Shown here: positions 20,391-32,291 of the stretch, in pieces
Layout of the letters: every line of letters starts with the position of its first letter
Position numbering within the stretch: position 1 is the stretch's first letter
NCBI GenBank assembly: GCA_963576725.1
Contig: OY755242.1
Coordinates: forward strand, 57,580,480-57,644,479
Direction: 5' to 3'
From: Azorinus chamasolen
Taxonomy: Eukaryota; Mollusca; Bivalvia; Cardiida; Solecurtidae
DNA: 64,000 nt
Made by a program: the position numbers and the translations under genes
The notes under the pieces: generated by a model
Told to the model about the DNA's origin: nothing
Databases searched by the model: none
What the model saw: only the letters and a program-made list of their open reading frames with translations

Positions 20391-20753
20391 TACATCAATG
20401 GCTTGACCGGAGGGAGCTACAGAGCAAGTCAGGGGGGTCAAGTAATTATGGAGAGGCAGTGAAATTAGTCGCCCACACTTTGATAACATGTGCATCAGAT
20501 GAAGCCAATATCTAGAAAATTGGACACTGTTTGGAAAAATAATCACCCATCTCCGGAGTCAGTTTCCGTAAGGCTAATAAAGGACTGATCCCACTGCTTT
20601 TCGGGACTTTAAAGTATCCCACACATAATTGATTCCATGTATTCAATGCTAAAGGATGTTTTGAAACTTGTGCCTGTTGTTGACATGAATAAAATTACCA
20701 GTTTCGGGCTTCATTTTGTCAAGAATGAATTAATGCTGAAAACTAGTTCACTT
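20391..20753. other. unassigned stretch
   Basis: No supported feature. Confidence 0.4.
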
Positions 20754-21203
20754 TTAACCCTTTACTTCATGAAAAAGTCTTTACAAACAGAGTAGACCCT
20801 AGTTAAGGTCTGCTCTGTTTGCTTATGAAAATATAATAGATCTGACTCAACAGTTTCTATCAAAACAAACCACATTAACTAAATGCATTTTCCGAGTTGA
20901 ATCTACACCAGATGGTCCAGTCGGTAATTAATGTTAATCAATCAAAAGTAAAGTGATATTTATTTTTTTAACTCTTTGCATGCAACGAAATTTGTCATCT
21001 GCTCAAATGACGTCTGCAACATTTTCAAAGCTATAAATTTGTTCTGATTTTTTTTCAGAAGTTGAGTCTATTTGACAAATAGTTTGGATATCAGATCAGG
21101 CCCCACTTATTCCTGTGTCCATGTGCTTATATAGCAAATTAATCTACTTAATATTCTTAACATCATTATATTTTACATGAATATTCATGGAGGAAAGGGT
21201 TAG
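20754..21203. mobile_element. MITE-A split by a MITE-E-like piece
   Basis: Left end TTAACCCTTTACTTCATG and core CAAACAGAGTAGACCC. At about 20969 TTAACTCTTTGCATGC begins a MITE-E-like segment with CAAATAGTTTGGATATCAG, then the MITE-A right end CATGGAGGAAAGGGTTAG. Confidence 0.55.
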
Positions 21204-21399
21204 ATGTTCTGTTTTGTATCTAAGCCCTGTAGATCTAACATAGTTAATATTTCTGCCCAAAGTTTTTCTAGGACTAACCAAACCTTACTACATGGTGTTT
21301 TTATTACAAATTTTATGCTCTTTTAATGGTCACTCGCTCTTTTGAGCTTTAATTTAAAAACTCCTTTTTGCGATGATTGCTCATCAATAATAATTATTT

Positions 21400-21515
21400 A
21401 CTCTTATCCCGCCAAGAGCGACATTAATGGCATTTGCAAGCAGCTTGGATCCAGAGACACCAACTTCATTTTGGGTCTTATCAGGATCCAAGCTGTGTGG
21501 CACTGACAGTCTATA
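21400..21515. mobile_element. MITE-E-like hairpin
   Basis: GCAGCTTGGATCCAGAGAC pairs with ATCAGGATCCAAGCTGTG. Confidence 0.45.
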
Positions 21516-21619
21516 ATTTTCAAAGCTCGAACCAGAACTACGATAAACTTGCAGTAGGCCAGTGTTTGAACAAACATCAGTTTTAACAGTAGTACATGGG
21601 CTAATATTGGATTGCTAAC

Positions 21620-21844
21620 TTAACTCTTTACTGCATAGAAACACATTTTTATGCCTTTGCAAACAGAGTAGATCCAGATCAGACGGCTCCTACTCTGTTT
21701 GCATATGATATAATATAGGTATGATGCTACAGTTTTTGCCATGCCCAAAAATGCCTATGTCCACTGTTCTATTATAATAGTTACTCTAATTAATATTCAT
21801 GATGTCATTATTTTTACATCAATATTCATGGAATAAAGGTTTAA
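21620..21844. mobile_element. MITE-A, complete with shortened core
   Basis: TTAACTCTTTACTGCATAG and GGAATAAAGGTTTAA ends; one arm of the hairpin is lost after CAGACGGCTCCTACTC. Confidence 0.8.
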
Positions 21845-21967
21845 TAACTGTCTGCTGCAATATTCAAAGTACATTTTGCTTCGATTTCTTTTTAAAAAAT
21901 GCATTCAGAATGTCAGGTAAATGTTTATACCCTGGTGGGATACTTAGTTACTTGGCATTTCATCAGG

Positions 21968-22082
21968 ATCTAAAGAGCTTTCTGCATTACTTTTGCCCTG
22001 CATTAAGCACCCACCTGCTTGTTTAAGACTCCTATGTTCAGTTAATGAATGACCACCTAAGACAGGACTGAGGTTCTACTGT
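21968..22082. mobile_element. MITE-D half copy
   Basis: Starts in the hairpin (AAGAGCTTTCTGCATTAC) and runs to GACAGGACTGAGGTTCTACT. Confidence 0.65.
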
Positions 22083-22147
22083 TATCGCAGTGTGCAAAAT
22101 GGTAAAAAGTAAAAACTCTCTTGCATACAAGGGTATGATAGGACCAG

Positions 22148-22383
22148 TTAACCCATTCTCTCATAGGTTATTTTTAGACCCAAGCTCTTTGAATAAATCT
22201 ACCAAAAAGGAGCATTTACTAGAGAAAAGGAAAATGTTAGAATTGTGTAGTATTGAAAGTTGAAACCATTGTGATAAATAGAGCATTTGTTCCTGTGGAG
22301 CAAGTGCTCTATTTATCTCAATGGTTTCAAGGAGTGGCTATTACAAAGACGTATAAAGGCGTATTTATGGAGGAAAGGGTTAA
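22148..22383. mobile_element. MITE-B, complete
   Basis: 236 bp with TTAA at both ends, ACCCATTCTCTCATAGG and ATGGAGGAAAGGG inside, and the full AAATAGAGCATTTG hairpin. Confidence 0.85.
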
Positions 22384-22678
22384 ATTGTTGGGATAGTGTG
22401 AATTGGTGTGAGTTTAATGTCTTCTACAAGCAATGTCATCTATAAACACTCTAAATTTTCCACAAAATGGTTGTCATAGTAGCATAGAGTTTGAGTCTGT
22501 ATGAGACATCCCAACAGGATCGGCAAACTGTTTTGAAAAGTTTTAATTTCATTATCATGAGTTTGCTGTTAGCGTGCAAAGAGTTATAGTACAAATCACT
22601 GTTAACATCAAATTTGTGAAATTATTCAAGCATGTAACTGTAATGTTAAAAAACGTCAATCATATCTGGAGTACTTTT
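22384..22678. other. unassigned stretch
   Basis: No supported feature. Confidence 0.4.
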
Positions 22679-24425
22679 TAGCTCACCTGGCACAAAGTGC
22701 CAAGGTGAGCTATTGGGATGATCCTATGTCCGGCGTCCGTCGTCGTGCGTCATGCGTATGTGCGTATGTGCGTATGTGCGTTGTGCGTTGTGCGTCGTGC
22801 GTCGTGCATACGTGCGGGCGTCAACAATTTACTTAAACATCTTCTTCTCTGGAACTACAAAGCCAAGAGCTTTGATATTTGGTATGTAGTATGATGTAAT
22901 GGTCCTCTACAAATATTGTTCAAATTATGTCCCCCAGGCCAAAAATGGCCCCGCCCCAGGGCTTATCAGTTTTTCATTGGAAAATCTTTAAAAATCTTCT
23001 TCTCTGAATCTGTAAGGCATAGACCTTTGATATTTGGTATGTAGCATCATCTAATGGTCCTCTACTAAGATTGTTCAAATTATGACCCCTGGGCCAAAAA
23101 TGGCCCCGCCCCGGGGCTTATCAGTTTTTCATAGGAAAATCTTTAAAAATCTTCTTCTCTGAAACTGTCAGGCATAGACCTTTGATATTTGGTATGTAGC
23201 ATGATCTAATGGTCCTCTACTAAGATTGTTCAAATTATGACCCCTGGGCCAAAAATGGCCCCGCCCCGAGGCTTATCAGTTTTTCATAGGAAAATCTTTA
23301 AAAATCTTTAAAAATCTTCTTCTCTGAAAATGTAAGGAATAGACCTTTGGTATTTGGTATGTAGCATCATCTAATGGTCCTCTACTAAGATTGTTTAAAT
23401 TATGACCCCCAGGACAAAAATGGCCCCGCCCCAAGGCTTATCAGTTTTTCATAGGAAAATCTTTAAAAATCATCTTCTCTGAAACTGTAAGGCATAGACC
23501 TTTGATATTTGGTATGTAGCATGATCTAATGGTCCTCTACTAAGATTGTTCAAATTAGGACCCCTGGGCCAAATATGGCCACGCCCAGCGGCTTATCAGT
23601 TTTTCATAGGAAAATCTTTAAATATATTCTTCTCTAAAATTATAAGGCCTAGACCTTTGATATTCGGTATGTAGCATTATTTAATCGTCCTCTACCAAGA
23701 TTAATCAAAATATGACCCCGGACCAAAAATGGCCCCGCCCAAGGGCTTATCAGTTTTTCATAGGAAAATCTTTAAAAATCTTCTCCTCCAGAACTGTAAG
23801 GTCTAGGCCCTTGATATTTGGTATGTAGCATCATCTAATGGTTTTCTACCAAGATTATTCAAATTATTACCCCTGGGTAAAAAATGGCCCCGCCCTGGGG
23901 CTTATCAGTTTTTCATATGAAAAGATTTAAGAATCTTCTTCTCCAAAACTGTAAGGCAGAGACCTTTAATATTTGGTATGTAGCGCTATCTAATAGTTTT
24001 CTACCAAGATTGTTCAAATTATGTCCCCTGGGTTGAAAACGGCCCCGCCCAGGGGCATATCAGTTTTTCATAGGAAAGTTTTTAAAAATCTTCCTTAAAA
24101 ATCTTTAAAAGTCTTCTCTGAACTTGTAAAGCATAGACCTTAGATATTTGGTATGTTGCATTATCTAATAGTCCTCTACCAAGATTTTCAAATTATGAAC
24201 CCCGGATTAAAATTGGGCCTGCACTGGGGCTTAACAGTTTTTCATTGGAAAATCTTTAAAATATCTTCTCCTCCAAATCTGTAAGGTCTAGACTCTTTAT
24301 ATTTAGTATGTAGCATCATCTAATGGTTTTCTACCAAGATTTTTCAAATTATGCAATCTGTCATTGAAATCATTAATCTGTTGCGAACAGGTGAGCGATT
24401 AAGGGCCATCATGGCCCTCTTGTTT
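22679..24425 (+). mobile_element. HLE-A, plus orientation, complete
   Basis: Begins with the hairpin AGCTCACCTGGCAC / GTGCCAAGGTGAGCT, then a CGT-rich run (GTCCGTCGTCG, GTGCGTATGTGCG). About ten tandem units of roughly 155 bp follow, recurring at TTTGATATTTGGTATGTAGC. It ends GGTGAGCG, hairpin AGGGCCATCATGGCCCT, CTTGTTT. No protein-coding capacity. A MITE-A abuts the 3' end. Confidence 0.8.
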
Positions 24426-24620
24426 AACTCTTTCCTTCATATAAGCGCTTATTCACACCTTTGCAGAGTACTGACCCAGATCAGCCGGCTCCTGTAGGAA
24501 CGGTCTGATGAGGGTCTGCTGTGTTTGCATAATGAATTTATAACATCTGCCAGTTTCTACCAGTATCATGAATATACTGTGCACAAATGCTATTATAATA
24601 ATCAGCAGGGAAAGTGTTAA
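24424..24620. mobile_element. MITE-A copy adjoining HLE-A
   Basis: TTAACTCTTTCCTTCATATAAG start, CAGCAGGGAAAGTGTTAA end, core with CTCCTGTAGGAAC. Confidence 0.75.
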
Positions 24621-24722
24621 TGTAGTATAATAACATAACTATAAAAGTTTTATAAACAGAAATATAAGTAATTTAGTAATCCTTCAATCTTAACACTGCT
24701 AACCTTTCTCGGTTGTCAACTC

Positions 24723-24960
24723 TTAACCCGTTACCTCATAGGCTATTTTTAGGCCCAACCTCTTTGAATAAATCTACCGAAAAGGAGCATTAACTAGAGA
24801 AAAGGATTTTTTTAGAATTTTGTAGTTTGAAACCATTGTGATAAATAGAGCATTTGCTCCTATAAGAGCAAATGCTCTATTTATCACAATGGTTTCAGCA
24901 GGTGACTTAAGTCACTTTTACAGAGGCGTAGAAAGGCGTATTTATGGAGGAAAGGGTTAA
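24723..24960. mobile_element. MITE-B, complete
   Basis: TTAA both sides, ACCCGTTACCTCATAGG and TATGGAGGAAAGGG, hairpin loop CTCCTATAAGAG. Confidence 0.9.
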
Positions 24961-25012
24961 CTAGCTAAGAAATTATCTTCTGGTACAGTTAAAGTTATTT
25001 TATTTCATTTCT

Positions 25013-25263
25013 TTAAACCCTTTCCCAGTGTTCAGTATTCATGTAAGAAATAATGACATCATAAATATTTATTAGATTAATTATTATAATAGCACAACAT
25101 AGGAGTTTTTGGCCAAGGCAAAAATTGTAGAATTGCATCTACATGTATATAATATCATAAGCAAACAGAGCAGACCCTGACCAGACGGTTCCTATAGGAG
25201 CCATCTAATCTGTGACTACTTTGTTTGCAAAGGTGTACATGTATTTATGGAGTAAAGGGTTAA
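25013..25263. mobile_element. MITE-A, complete
   Basis: TTAAACCCTTTCCCAGTG and TATGGAGTAAAGGGTTAA. Right TTAA is shared with the next mini-element. Confidence 0.85.
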
Positions 25264-25313
25264 CCCATTCCCTGTTTAATATCCTATAGGAGCTGTCTGA
25301 TCTGAAGGGTTAA
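25260..25313. mobile_element. 54-bp MITE-A remnant with both TTAA ends
   Basis: TTAACCCATTCCCTGTTTAA, part of the core (CCTATAGGAGCTGTCTGATC), then GAAGGGTTAA. Confidence 0.7.
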
Positions 25314-25523
25314 GGGAATCTTGACACAATAATTGACATTGGAAAAATTGTTGGCGAGTCAGTAATAACAAGCACATCAGTGTCCATCACAAGCCTATAA
25401 CCATGGAATTGTGTATGTGTCTGCCATGGTCCAAAATACAGTGGAACCTCTCCATAATGACCACTAAATGAATAGACTTGGGATATCTCAAACAGCATGT
25501 GACTGCTAATGCAGGACAAACAT

Positions 25524-25769
25524 AATCTTTACCCCATGAATATTCATGTGAGAAATTATGACATCATGAATATTAACAAGATTATTTTTTCATACTTGCA
25601 TATGAACACAGGAAATTGTTGCCATGGCAGAAACTAGAATCACATCTATATTATTTCATAAACAAACAGAACAGACCCTGATCAGACAGCTCCTACAGCA
25701 GTCTTCAGATCTTGGTCTACTCTTTTTGCAAAGGCGTAAAAAGGTGTATTCATCGAGTAAAGGGTAAAT
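25524..25769. mobile_element. MITE-A copy
   Basis: CTTTACCCCATGAATATTC start, CATCGAGTAAAGGGTAAA end, core CAGACAGCTCCTACAGC. Confidence 0.75.
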
Positions 25770-25814
25770 GTAGAAAAGTCCTGTGAGAAGTTACTGCATA
25801 CATGCTATCCTGTT

Positions 25815-26068
25815 TTAACCCTTCCCTTCATACATTTGCAAAGAGAGTAGACCCAGATTAGACAGCTCCTGTAGGAGCGCTCTGATTAAGGTCTGCTCTG
25901 TTTGCTTATGAAATTACATGTAGTCAAATTACAGTAGATCTGACTATAGTTTCGACCATTACTAAATATTCTTGTGTACATATGCCATTATATAAATAAT
26001 AAATATAGCTAATAAATATTTATGATGTCATTATTTCTTACATAAATATTCAACAGGGAAAGGATTAA
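25815..26068. mobile_element. MITE-A, complete
   Basis: TTAACCCTTCCCTTCATAC and CAACAGGGAAAGGATTAA. Confidence 0.85.
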
Positions 26069-26445
26069 GCTCCCTGAATTAGACTTTGAGTGGCAATTGT
26101 AGAGAGGTTTTACTGTTGGTCCAATACAGACACGGCAATTGTTAGAGTAAATCATGCACAAGACGTTGACATTTATAGAATGTCTACAAGCATGACTGAA
26201 GAGAATTCCAGGCACATTCCTGCAAGTCACAGACTGATGATGTCTTGATTTACAACTGGCAATGCCATCCATAGAGTTTGCATGACTAAATGACAGTAGG
26301 CTGAACTTTCAATTTGGTCTACCAGCCAGTAGTTAAAGTTATTATTGGCCAATTGCGAGGTAATTAAACATTATTTCTGTCCAAACCCAAACTGAGGTTG
26401 AAGAGCTAATCCTTTCAACATTGAATTGTTAGTGTCAAATAACCC
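26069..26445. other. unassigned stretch
   Basis: No supported feature; open frames here look random. Confidence 0.4.
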
Positions 26446-26449
26446 ATCA

Positions 26450-26570
26450 ATGTGTAACTATATTTGAATGACAAACAGTGCAGACCCTTCAGTACTCTTG
26501 GAGCCCTCTGATCTTGGTCTACATAGTTTACACAAGACAGTGCATGTGTGTCCCGCATTCAGAGGGTTAA
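26450..26570. mobile_element. MITE-A2 copy
   Basis: TTGAATGACAAACAGTGCAG and CATTCAGAGGGTTAA ends around a shortened core. Confidence 0.55.
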
Positions 26571-26883
26571 ACAAACAGCAAAGCTATATTTGATGTTAAT
26601 CCATGTTCAAAATGAAAAAATAGAGTTACACCCTTATTGAAACTAATGCTTATCTTATTGAAGTGGTTGGCTAGAGTCTACTAAGTCAAACTGTAGAAAG
26701 TACAACAACAATCAAATATGACAATTGCAGCCATTTCATCACATATGTGATAATCACGTTATTTCTCAGAATGATGTATACAGGAAAAGGTATAGAGACA
26801 AAGAAGAAACAAATGCACATTTGGCCAGGTGAGGAAGTAATGTTGCAAATGGTTAGTAACATATTTGCAGGACACCCTTATGT

Positions 26884-27144
26884 GAACCCTTTAAATGCTT
26901 TTTCCCACCTTTGCAAACAGAGTAGACCCAGATGAGACCACACATGTAGGAGCCATCTGTTATGGGTCTGCTATGCTTGCTTATATCGTAATAGATCTTT
27001 TTAATTTTACAGTTTCTACCAATACCAAAAATGCATGTGCACAATGTACATACATTACATGTGTATGCGATTAGAAAAAAAATCAGCTAATAAATATTCA
27101 TGATGTTATTATGTCTTACATGGATATTCAACAGAAAAAGGGTT
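26884..27144. mobile_element. MITE-A copy
   Basis: AACCCTTTAAATGC start; core GAGTAGACCCAGATGAG with GTAGGAGCCATCTG; AACAGAAAAAGGGTTTA end. Confidence 0.75.
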
Positions 27145-27514
27145 TATACATCTTCTAAAAGGAAACAAAACTAACACTGCCAGTGATAATTCCACATTTG
27201 TTCAGGTGAGAAAAGCTTCCCACAGGCAATTAGATTGTTGGGTTTGTAACATATTGGCAAAAGTGAAAACCATTGAACTAGAGTGTTAAGTGTTTCCTTC
27301 AGCTTTCTATTGATGTTATAAGTTTGGTAAGAAAAAAGGAGACATATATGACACTACATGTATAATGGAATAAAGATGTAACAAGCTGCTTCAAGCATAT
27401 GTCATCAGGATTCACAAACTTGTGAGTCTAGGTGAGAAACAGAACCGGGTAACATTTGAATCATTCACAGTTGCTTTGAGTTTTTATCATATGAATGTTA
27501 TCAAGGTTTCCCCC
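27145..27514. other. unassigned stretch
   Basis: No supported feature. Confidence 0.4.
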
Positions 27515-27950
27515 GTTTACCCCATGAATATTCATGTAAGCTAATTATAGTGACATCATAAATATTAATTACTTGAAATTTTAATAATGGCCTATGAAGA
27601 CAGAAATTTTAGTCAATGACAGAATTTACAAATTCAAATTTAAAACCCCTCTAATGTGACCTGCACCTAAAAGAGGTATAATTCTGGGTGCTAGATGCAG
27701 GTGGTAGCATAATGCAGGACAAAAGTAATACACAAAGCTCCTAGAGCTTTCTGCATTACTTTTGTCCTGCCTTAAGCAACCACCTGCTTATAAAGACACC
27801 CATGTTAATTCATTAAGTGGTCGCATTAGAGGGGTTCTACTGTATGTTTTGAGCAAAATAGAGTAGAGCCTGGCCATCTGATGTGAGTCTACTCTATTTT
27901 CAATGGTTGTTAAAGGCATATAGAATGTATATGGAGTGAAGAGTCTATGT
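27515..27950. mobile_element. MITE-A interrupted by a MITE-D
   Basis: Left half TTTACCCCATGAATATTC to about 27640; right half resumes after 27842 with AGAGTAGAGCCTGGCC and GAGTCTACTCTATTTTC. Confidence 0.6.
27641..27842. mobile_element. MITE-D nested in MITE-A
   Basis: AAACCCCTCTAATGTGACC and GGTCGCATTAGAGGGG outer arms; inner hairpin AAAGCTCCTAGAGCTTTC. Confidence 0.8.
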
Positions 27951-28911
27951 CATAAAGACGGTTTACACGTGTACTTCTTAGCATTTATCAATTATTCGTC
28001 AAAATTAAACAACGGTCCAATTTTTTCTTACTTTTTCAGAATTGATCCAGTTTTTTGGAAGCTGTTAACTGCAATAATGTCAAGGAGAGTTTTAACCTGA
28101 TGAAACACAAAGTTAATCAAGAGTTTCTTCTTGTTTGTATTATCACAATTCACAAGTCAAGTTAAGTCAAGTCAAGTCCTGTCATCATTAGCACTATACC
28201 GTTTAATATGTCATAGCCAAATATGCAGACAAAAATTAACAGTTTTCACAAATATTAGTCCTGCAATAGGAACAAAGATCTCCCCTCTCTGGGACTCCCA
28301 ACATCTCTTCCAAATAGTTCAACTATTGTTATAGCACCATTTGCAGTGTCCTATAGTGCAACAATGTGGATTTGTACCTTCAAAACTGCATAATGTTCCA
28401 GTTTGTGAAAAAATTGGATAATTATTGCAATGATAGTGAACTAGGTGTGGATAACTTGCCATTAGTGTCACATTTGTAGATGCAGATACAAGTATTGGAC
28501 AGGGGGTTCTCACCTCAAGTCCCCAAACCTAGCACTGAAGGGGGGACCTACAGTCTATCACACCTCAATATAGTGATAGAACAAGTTAGAAAAGTTGTTG
28601 AAGGCTAAAAAATGGAGGTGACATAACTAATCAGCAGGAGTCAGGGAGGAGACAGTTCCCACAGGGAGGGAGATGAAAAGGGGACACAGTGATGGCCCTT
28701 TTGATTGGCAAATTTAAAATAGGGGTACAAACTTTGGTTGAAAGTTTGTGGGAAATTTCACAGTATTAAGGACATACTCCCACTGTTTGGCAATACCAAG
28801 ATATGATATGAATTAGTATTTGTGACAGGGTCTCTTGATTGGATGATAGAAGATAAGTATATGTCCAGACGGGGAAATTATACCAATTTAGGTACAATGT
28901 ATTAACTCTTT
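27951..28911. other. unassigned stretch, about 1 kb without repeats of this window
   Basis: A short GTCAA-rich run (AAGTCAAGTTAAGTCAAG) is at about 28154-28176. Open frames of 64-67 codons overlap on opposite strands and look random. Confidence 0.4.
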
Positions 28912-29136
28912 CCCTCGCATAAGTGATTTTCCACGCCTTGGCAGACAGAGTAGATCCAGATTAGATGGCTCTTATAGTCTGTTCTGTTTGCTTACAAACT
29001 AATATTGACCTGATTTTACAGTTTCTGCCAAAGTTAAAAAGAATCTTGTGTTCATAATGAACAACAGTATTCAGGCAATAAATATTCACGATCTCATTAT
29101 TTTTTACATGATTTTATTCATCAGAGAAAGGGTTAA
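28912..29136. mobile_element. MITE-A, complete
   Basis: TTAACTCTTTCCCTCGCAT and CATCAGAGAAAGGGTTAA; one core arm shortened. Shares its right TTAA with the next copy. Confidence 0.8.
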
Positions 29137-29385
29137 TCCTCTTCTTCTTAAATACGCCTTTCCAACAGAGTAGACCCACCAGAATCTGTAGGAGCTATCT
29201 GATCAGGGTCTGCTCTGTTTGCCTCAGATATAATATGGATATGAATCTACAGTTTCTACTGGCCAACATTTTCTGTCCCTGCACTATTATTACAATCAAA
29301 GACTTATTAAATAAGTCTGTGTTACAATGTACCTATTCATGATGTCATTAAGTCTTACATGAATATTCATGGTGTAAAGGGTTAA
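29133..29385. mobile_element. MITE-A, complete
   Basis: Left end diverged (TTAATCCTCTTCTTCTTAAA); right end CATGGTGTAAAGGGTTAA. Confidence 0.75.
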
Positions 29386-29518
29386 AGGGTACATGTATTA
29401 TAATATTTTGCCTGATTACCTTATAATTCTGCAAATCTTGACCAGAGAGCTGGTTTTGCAGGGAGCTTGACTGAAGACTGTGACCAGAGCCTTTTTGCAA
29501 AGTGTACTTTTAGCGACC

Positions 29519-29728
29519 TTTTACCCTTTCCCTAATGAGCATGTTTTATTGAATTGATTGCATCATGAATATTCATTAACTTAATTTTTAAAAGGGAATT
29601 CTCTGCTTAGACAAAACATTTAGGATCAGATCCACATTGTATGTGATTTACAAAGCATACCTTGATCATGAGCCGTCTGATCTAGGTCTTCTCTGTTTGC
29701 GAAGACGTATTTATGGAGTAATGGGTTA
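29519..29728. mobile_element. MITE-A copy
   Basis: TTTACCCTTTCCCTAATG and TATGGAGTAATGGGTTAA; the core keeps only GATCATGAGCCGTCTGATC. Confidence 0.75.
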
Positions 29729-30281
29729 ACACTTCATCATTATCAACCATATTGCGTTTATAGCTGATTTATTTGAATAACCGTCACTTTTGAAGCAATC
29801 AACTTTGAGACAATCCATAAAGAATATCAAGAAACCATTAAAACTCAATAAAGTGAAAGAAAAGAAAACAAAGACTAGCAAAGAAACAAGAGCTGTAATA
29901 ATTGGTCAAAATTTAATATGTCTGATCTTTATCCAACCCTTTTTATCTTACGAAGGTGAGAGCCCAAGACAATGGCTCCAGAAATAGCCCATCTCTTGGT
30001 GGGCCATGGTTGTTACCTTTAATTACACCATCTGCCCTGTTCTTAGCCAGGAATACCTGACTCTTGGACTCGACTCCAGATGGATTCTTTGAAAATCTGT
30101 TCCAAGACCTAAAAATATTCTCGGACCACTACTTGGCCACGCAAGATTTCATTTGTAGCATCTGTTCTCTGCCTCTTTGTCAAACAGAAACATGTAATTA
30201 TAAAGGCACATGTGGGTCGCAAGTATTGAGAATTTCTAATAGTTTTGATTTTAGTTGAACTGTAAACTTTGACTGCTGAAA
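29729..30281. other. unassigned single-copy-looking stretch
   Basis: Two 64-65 codon plus-strand frames (29790, 30064) show no family feature. Slightly GC-richer at 29950-30190 than its surroundings. Confidence 0.35.
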
Positions 30282-30507
30282 TTAACCCTTTCCCTCATAA
30301 GGACAACTTTTGACTCATTTACAAACAGAGTAGACCCAGATCAGACAGCTCCTGTAGGAGCTGTCTGACCAGGTTCTGCTCTGTTTGCTTATGGAATAAT
30401 ATAGATCTGATTCTTGAAATTTTCTGTCACATCAAAAAAAAAATCAATCCATGAATAGTCATGTAGTCATAAATAATTAAATTAGTGTTCATGGAGAAAA
30501 TGGTTAT
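30282..30507. mobile_element. MITE-A copy
   Basis: TTAACCCTTTCCCTCATAAG start; near-perfect core CAGACAGCTCCTGTAGG with AGCTGTCTGACC; right TTAA mutated to TTAT. Confidence 0.8.
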
Positions 30508-30529
30508 TGATTGTTATTTCATTGAAAAT

Positions 30530-30899
30530 GTAATTAGTACAATGTTTATAATGGCATATTATGAACAGTGAACATTGTCTGAAGAATCAGATCTACTAGT
30601 ATAGTAATTATGATACAGGAGCTGTATGATCTGGGTGCAAAATTTCTGTTTGCAAAATTTGTAAAATATGTCAGTATGAGGTAAAGGACTTCATGAATAT
30701 TTATTAGCTGATTTTTTTTATAATGACATAGTTATGTACACATGATGTTTTGACTCGGGCAGAAACTATATAATCAGATCTGTATTGTATCATAAGGAAA
30801 CCGAGCAGACCCTGATCAGACCAATCCTATAGGAGCCGTCTGATCTTGGTCTACTCTGTTTGCAAATGCATGAAAAGGCGTTTATATGAAGGAAAGGGT
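30530..30899. mobile_element. two abutting MITE-A copies, diverged
   Basis: A degenerate copy at about 30530-30684 and a better one at 30685-30899 with CTATAGGAGCCGTCTGATC and GAAGGAAAGGGTT. Confidence 0.6.
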
Positions 30900-30979
30900 T
30901 GCAGTAAGTATGATTGGATTAAATTTGGTAGAGGACTTTGAATAACAAACGGTATGGCAAGCCATACTTCATATGTATA

Positions 30980-31398
30980 CAGTAAAATCTCTCTTAACCC
31001 TTTACTTCATGAATATTCATGTAAGAAATAATTACAACATGAACATTTATTGGCCAATTTTTATAATTTAATATTAATTTCAAGGGAATTATTTGCTTTG
31101 ACAAAATCTGTAGAATCAGATCTATATTATTTCATAAGCAAACAGAACAGACCTTGATCTGGGCCTGCTCTGTTTACAAGGGCGTAGAAAAGCGTATTTA
31201 TGGAGTAAAGGGTTAAGCGGCCATCAAAATGAGGTCTATATAATAATTGGTCTGTGGTAGCTTTATGCAGATCTAAAGTAATGCAGAAAGCTCCTATAGG
31301 AGCTTTCTGCATTACTTTTGACCTGCATTAAGCAACCACCTGCTATTTAAGACTCCTATGTTCAATAAATGAATGGCCGCTTAGGACAGGTTCTACTG
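30980..31398. mobile_element. MITE-D containing a MITE-A insertion
   Basis: CAGTAAAATCTCTCTTAA is the left end; the element resumes at 31213 with TTAAGCGGCCATCAAAATG. The hairpin has the intact centre GCTCCTATAGGAGC at 31290-31303. It ends TTAGGACAGGTTCTACTG. Confidence 0.85.
30994..31216. mobile_element. MITE-A inserted at TTAA within MITE-D
   Basis: Both borders are TTAA. Removing the insert and one TTAA restores CTCTCTTAAGCGGCCAT, matching the uninterrupted MITE-D at 18043-18058 (CTGTCTTAAGCGACCA). Confidence 0.9.
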
Positions 31399-31599
31399 TT
31401 CTCAAAATGCCACAAGTGATATCATGCTACTTTGGTTTGAAGTTGTCCCTGATAAAAACCATCACAAAACTCCCATCCTGTCTTAACGCCTCATTGATGA
31501 GGCTAATCTTGACCTACGCTGTTTGCAATAACCAGCCTACTTGTTTCCTCACATTCAAATGATGAACCTTTTTGGCTGTTGAAAGCTCATGTAATGGCA

Positions 31600-31806
31600 T
31601 CAAGAATAAATACTAGTTGTAGTTTCTTATGGCATTTGTAAAAAAAAGTTTTTTTGGTGTTGTAAGAAACTGTACAATCAGATCTATTATAATACTATAA
31701 ACAAACAGAGCAGACCCTGATGAGACAGCTCCTACAGGAATAGTTTGATCTGGATCTACTTTATTTGCAAAGTGTGAAAAGGGGTTCATTTAAGGGTAAG
31801 GTTTAA
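31600..31806. mobile_element. MITE-A copy
   Basis: Core CAAACAGAGCAGACCCTGATG with CTCCTACAGGAATAG; right end TTTAAGGGTAAGGTTTAA. Confidence 0.6.
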
Positions 31807-31986
31807 AAAGATGGGAAATCATGATTACCGTTGCAAAATTGACTACTTATAAAACGTTGATGTGATAGGCATGGATCATGGATCACTGATCACAGGTTAA
31901 GAATTTAAACTACATGTATTTTAATTTAATTTGTTAATTCTATCTTTCTTTTGCAAACAACTTGGATCCAGACCAGACAAGGATCT

Positions 31987-32179
31987 TTAACCTTTTCCCT
32001 CAAACGAACACCTTTTCAAGACCCAGATCAGACAGCTTCTACCAATACCAAACCATGTGTGTATGTGTATGTGTATGTGTACCACAGTACCACTATAAAC
32101 AGTCAGCTAATATATATTCAAGATGTCACTGATTATTTATTACTTGAATTTTCAACCGGTAAAACCGGTAAAAGGTTAA
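31987..32179. mobile_element. MITE-A with deleted core
   Basis: TTAACCTTTTCCCTCAAACG and ACCGGTAAAAGGTTAA; only AAGACCCAGATCAGACAGC remains of the hairpin. Confidence 0.7.
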
Positions 32180-32291
32180 ATAATTTGATCCCTTGAAAAT
32201 GTTCAGCCTAATAATTGAACAAATCACATAAAGTTAAATTGAGAAAGATGATGAGATTTTGAGCAGAACATTTTTCATAATGTGTAAAAGG

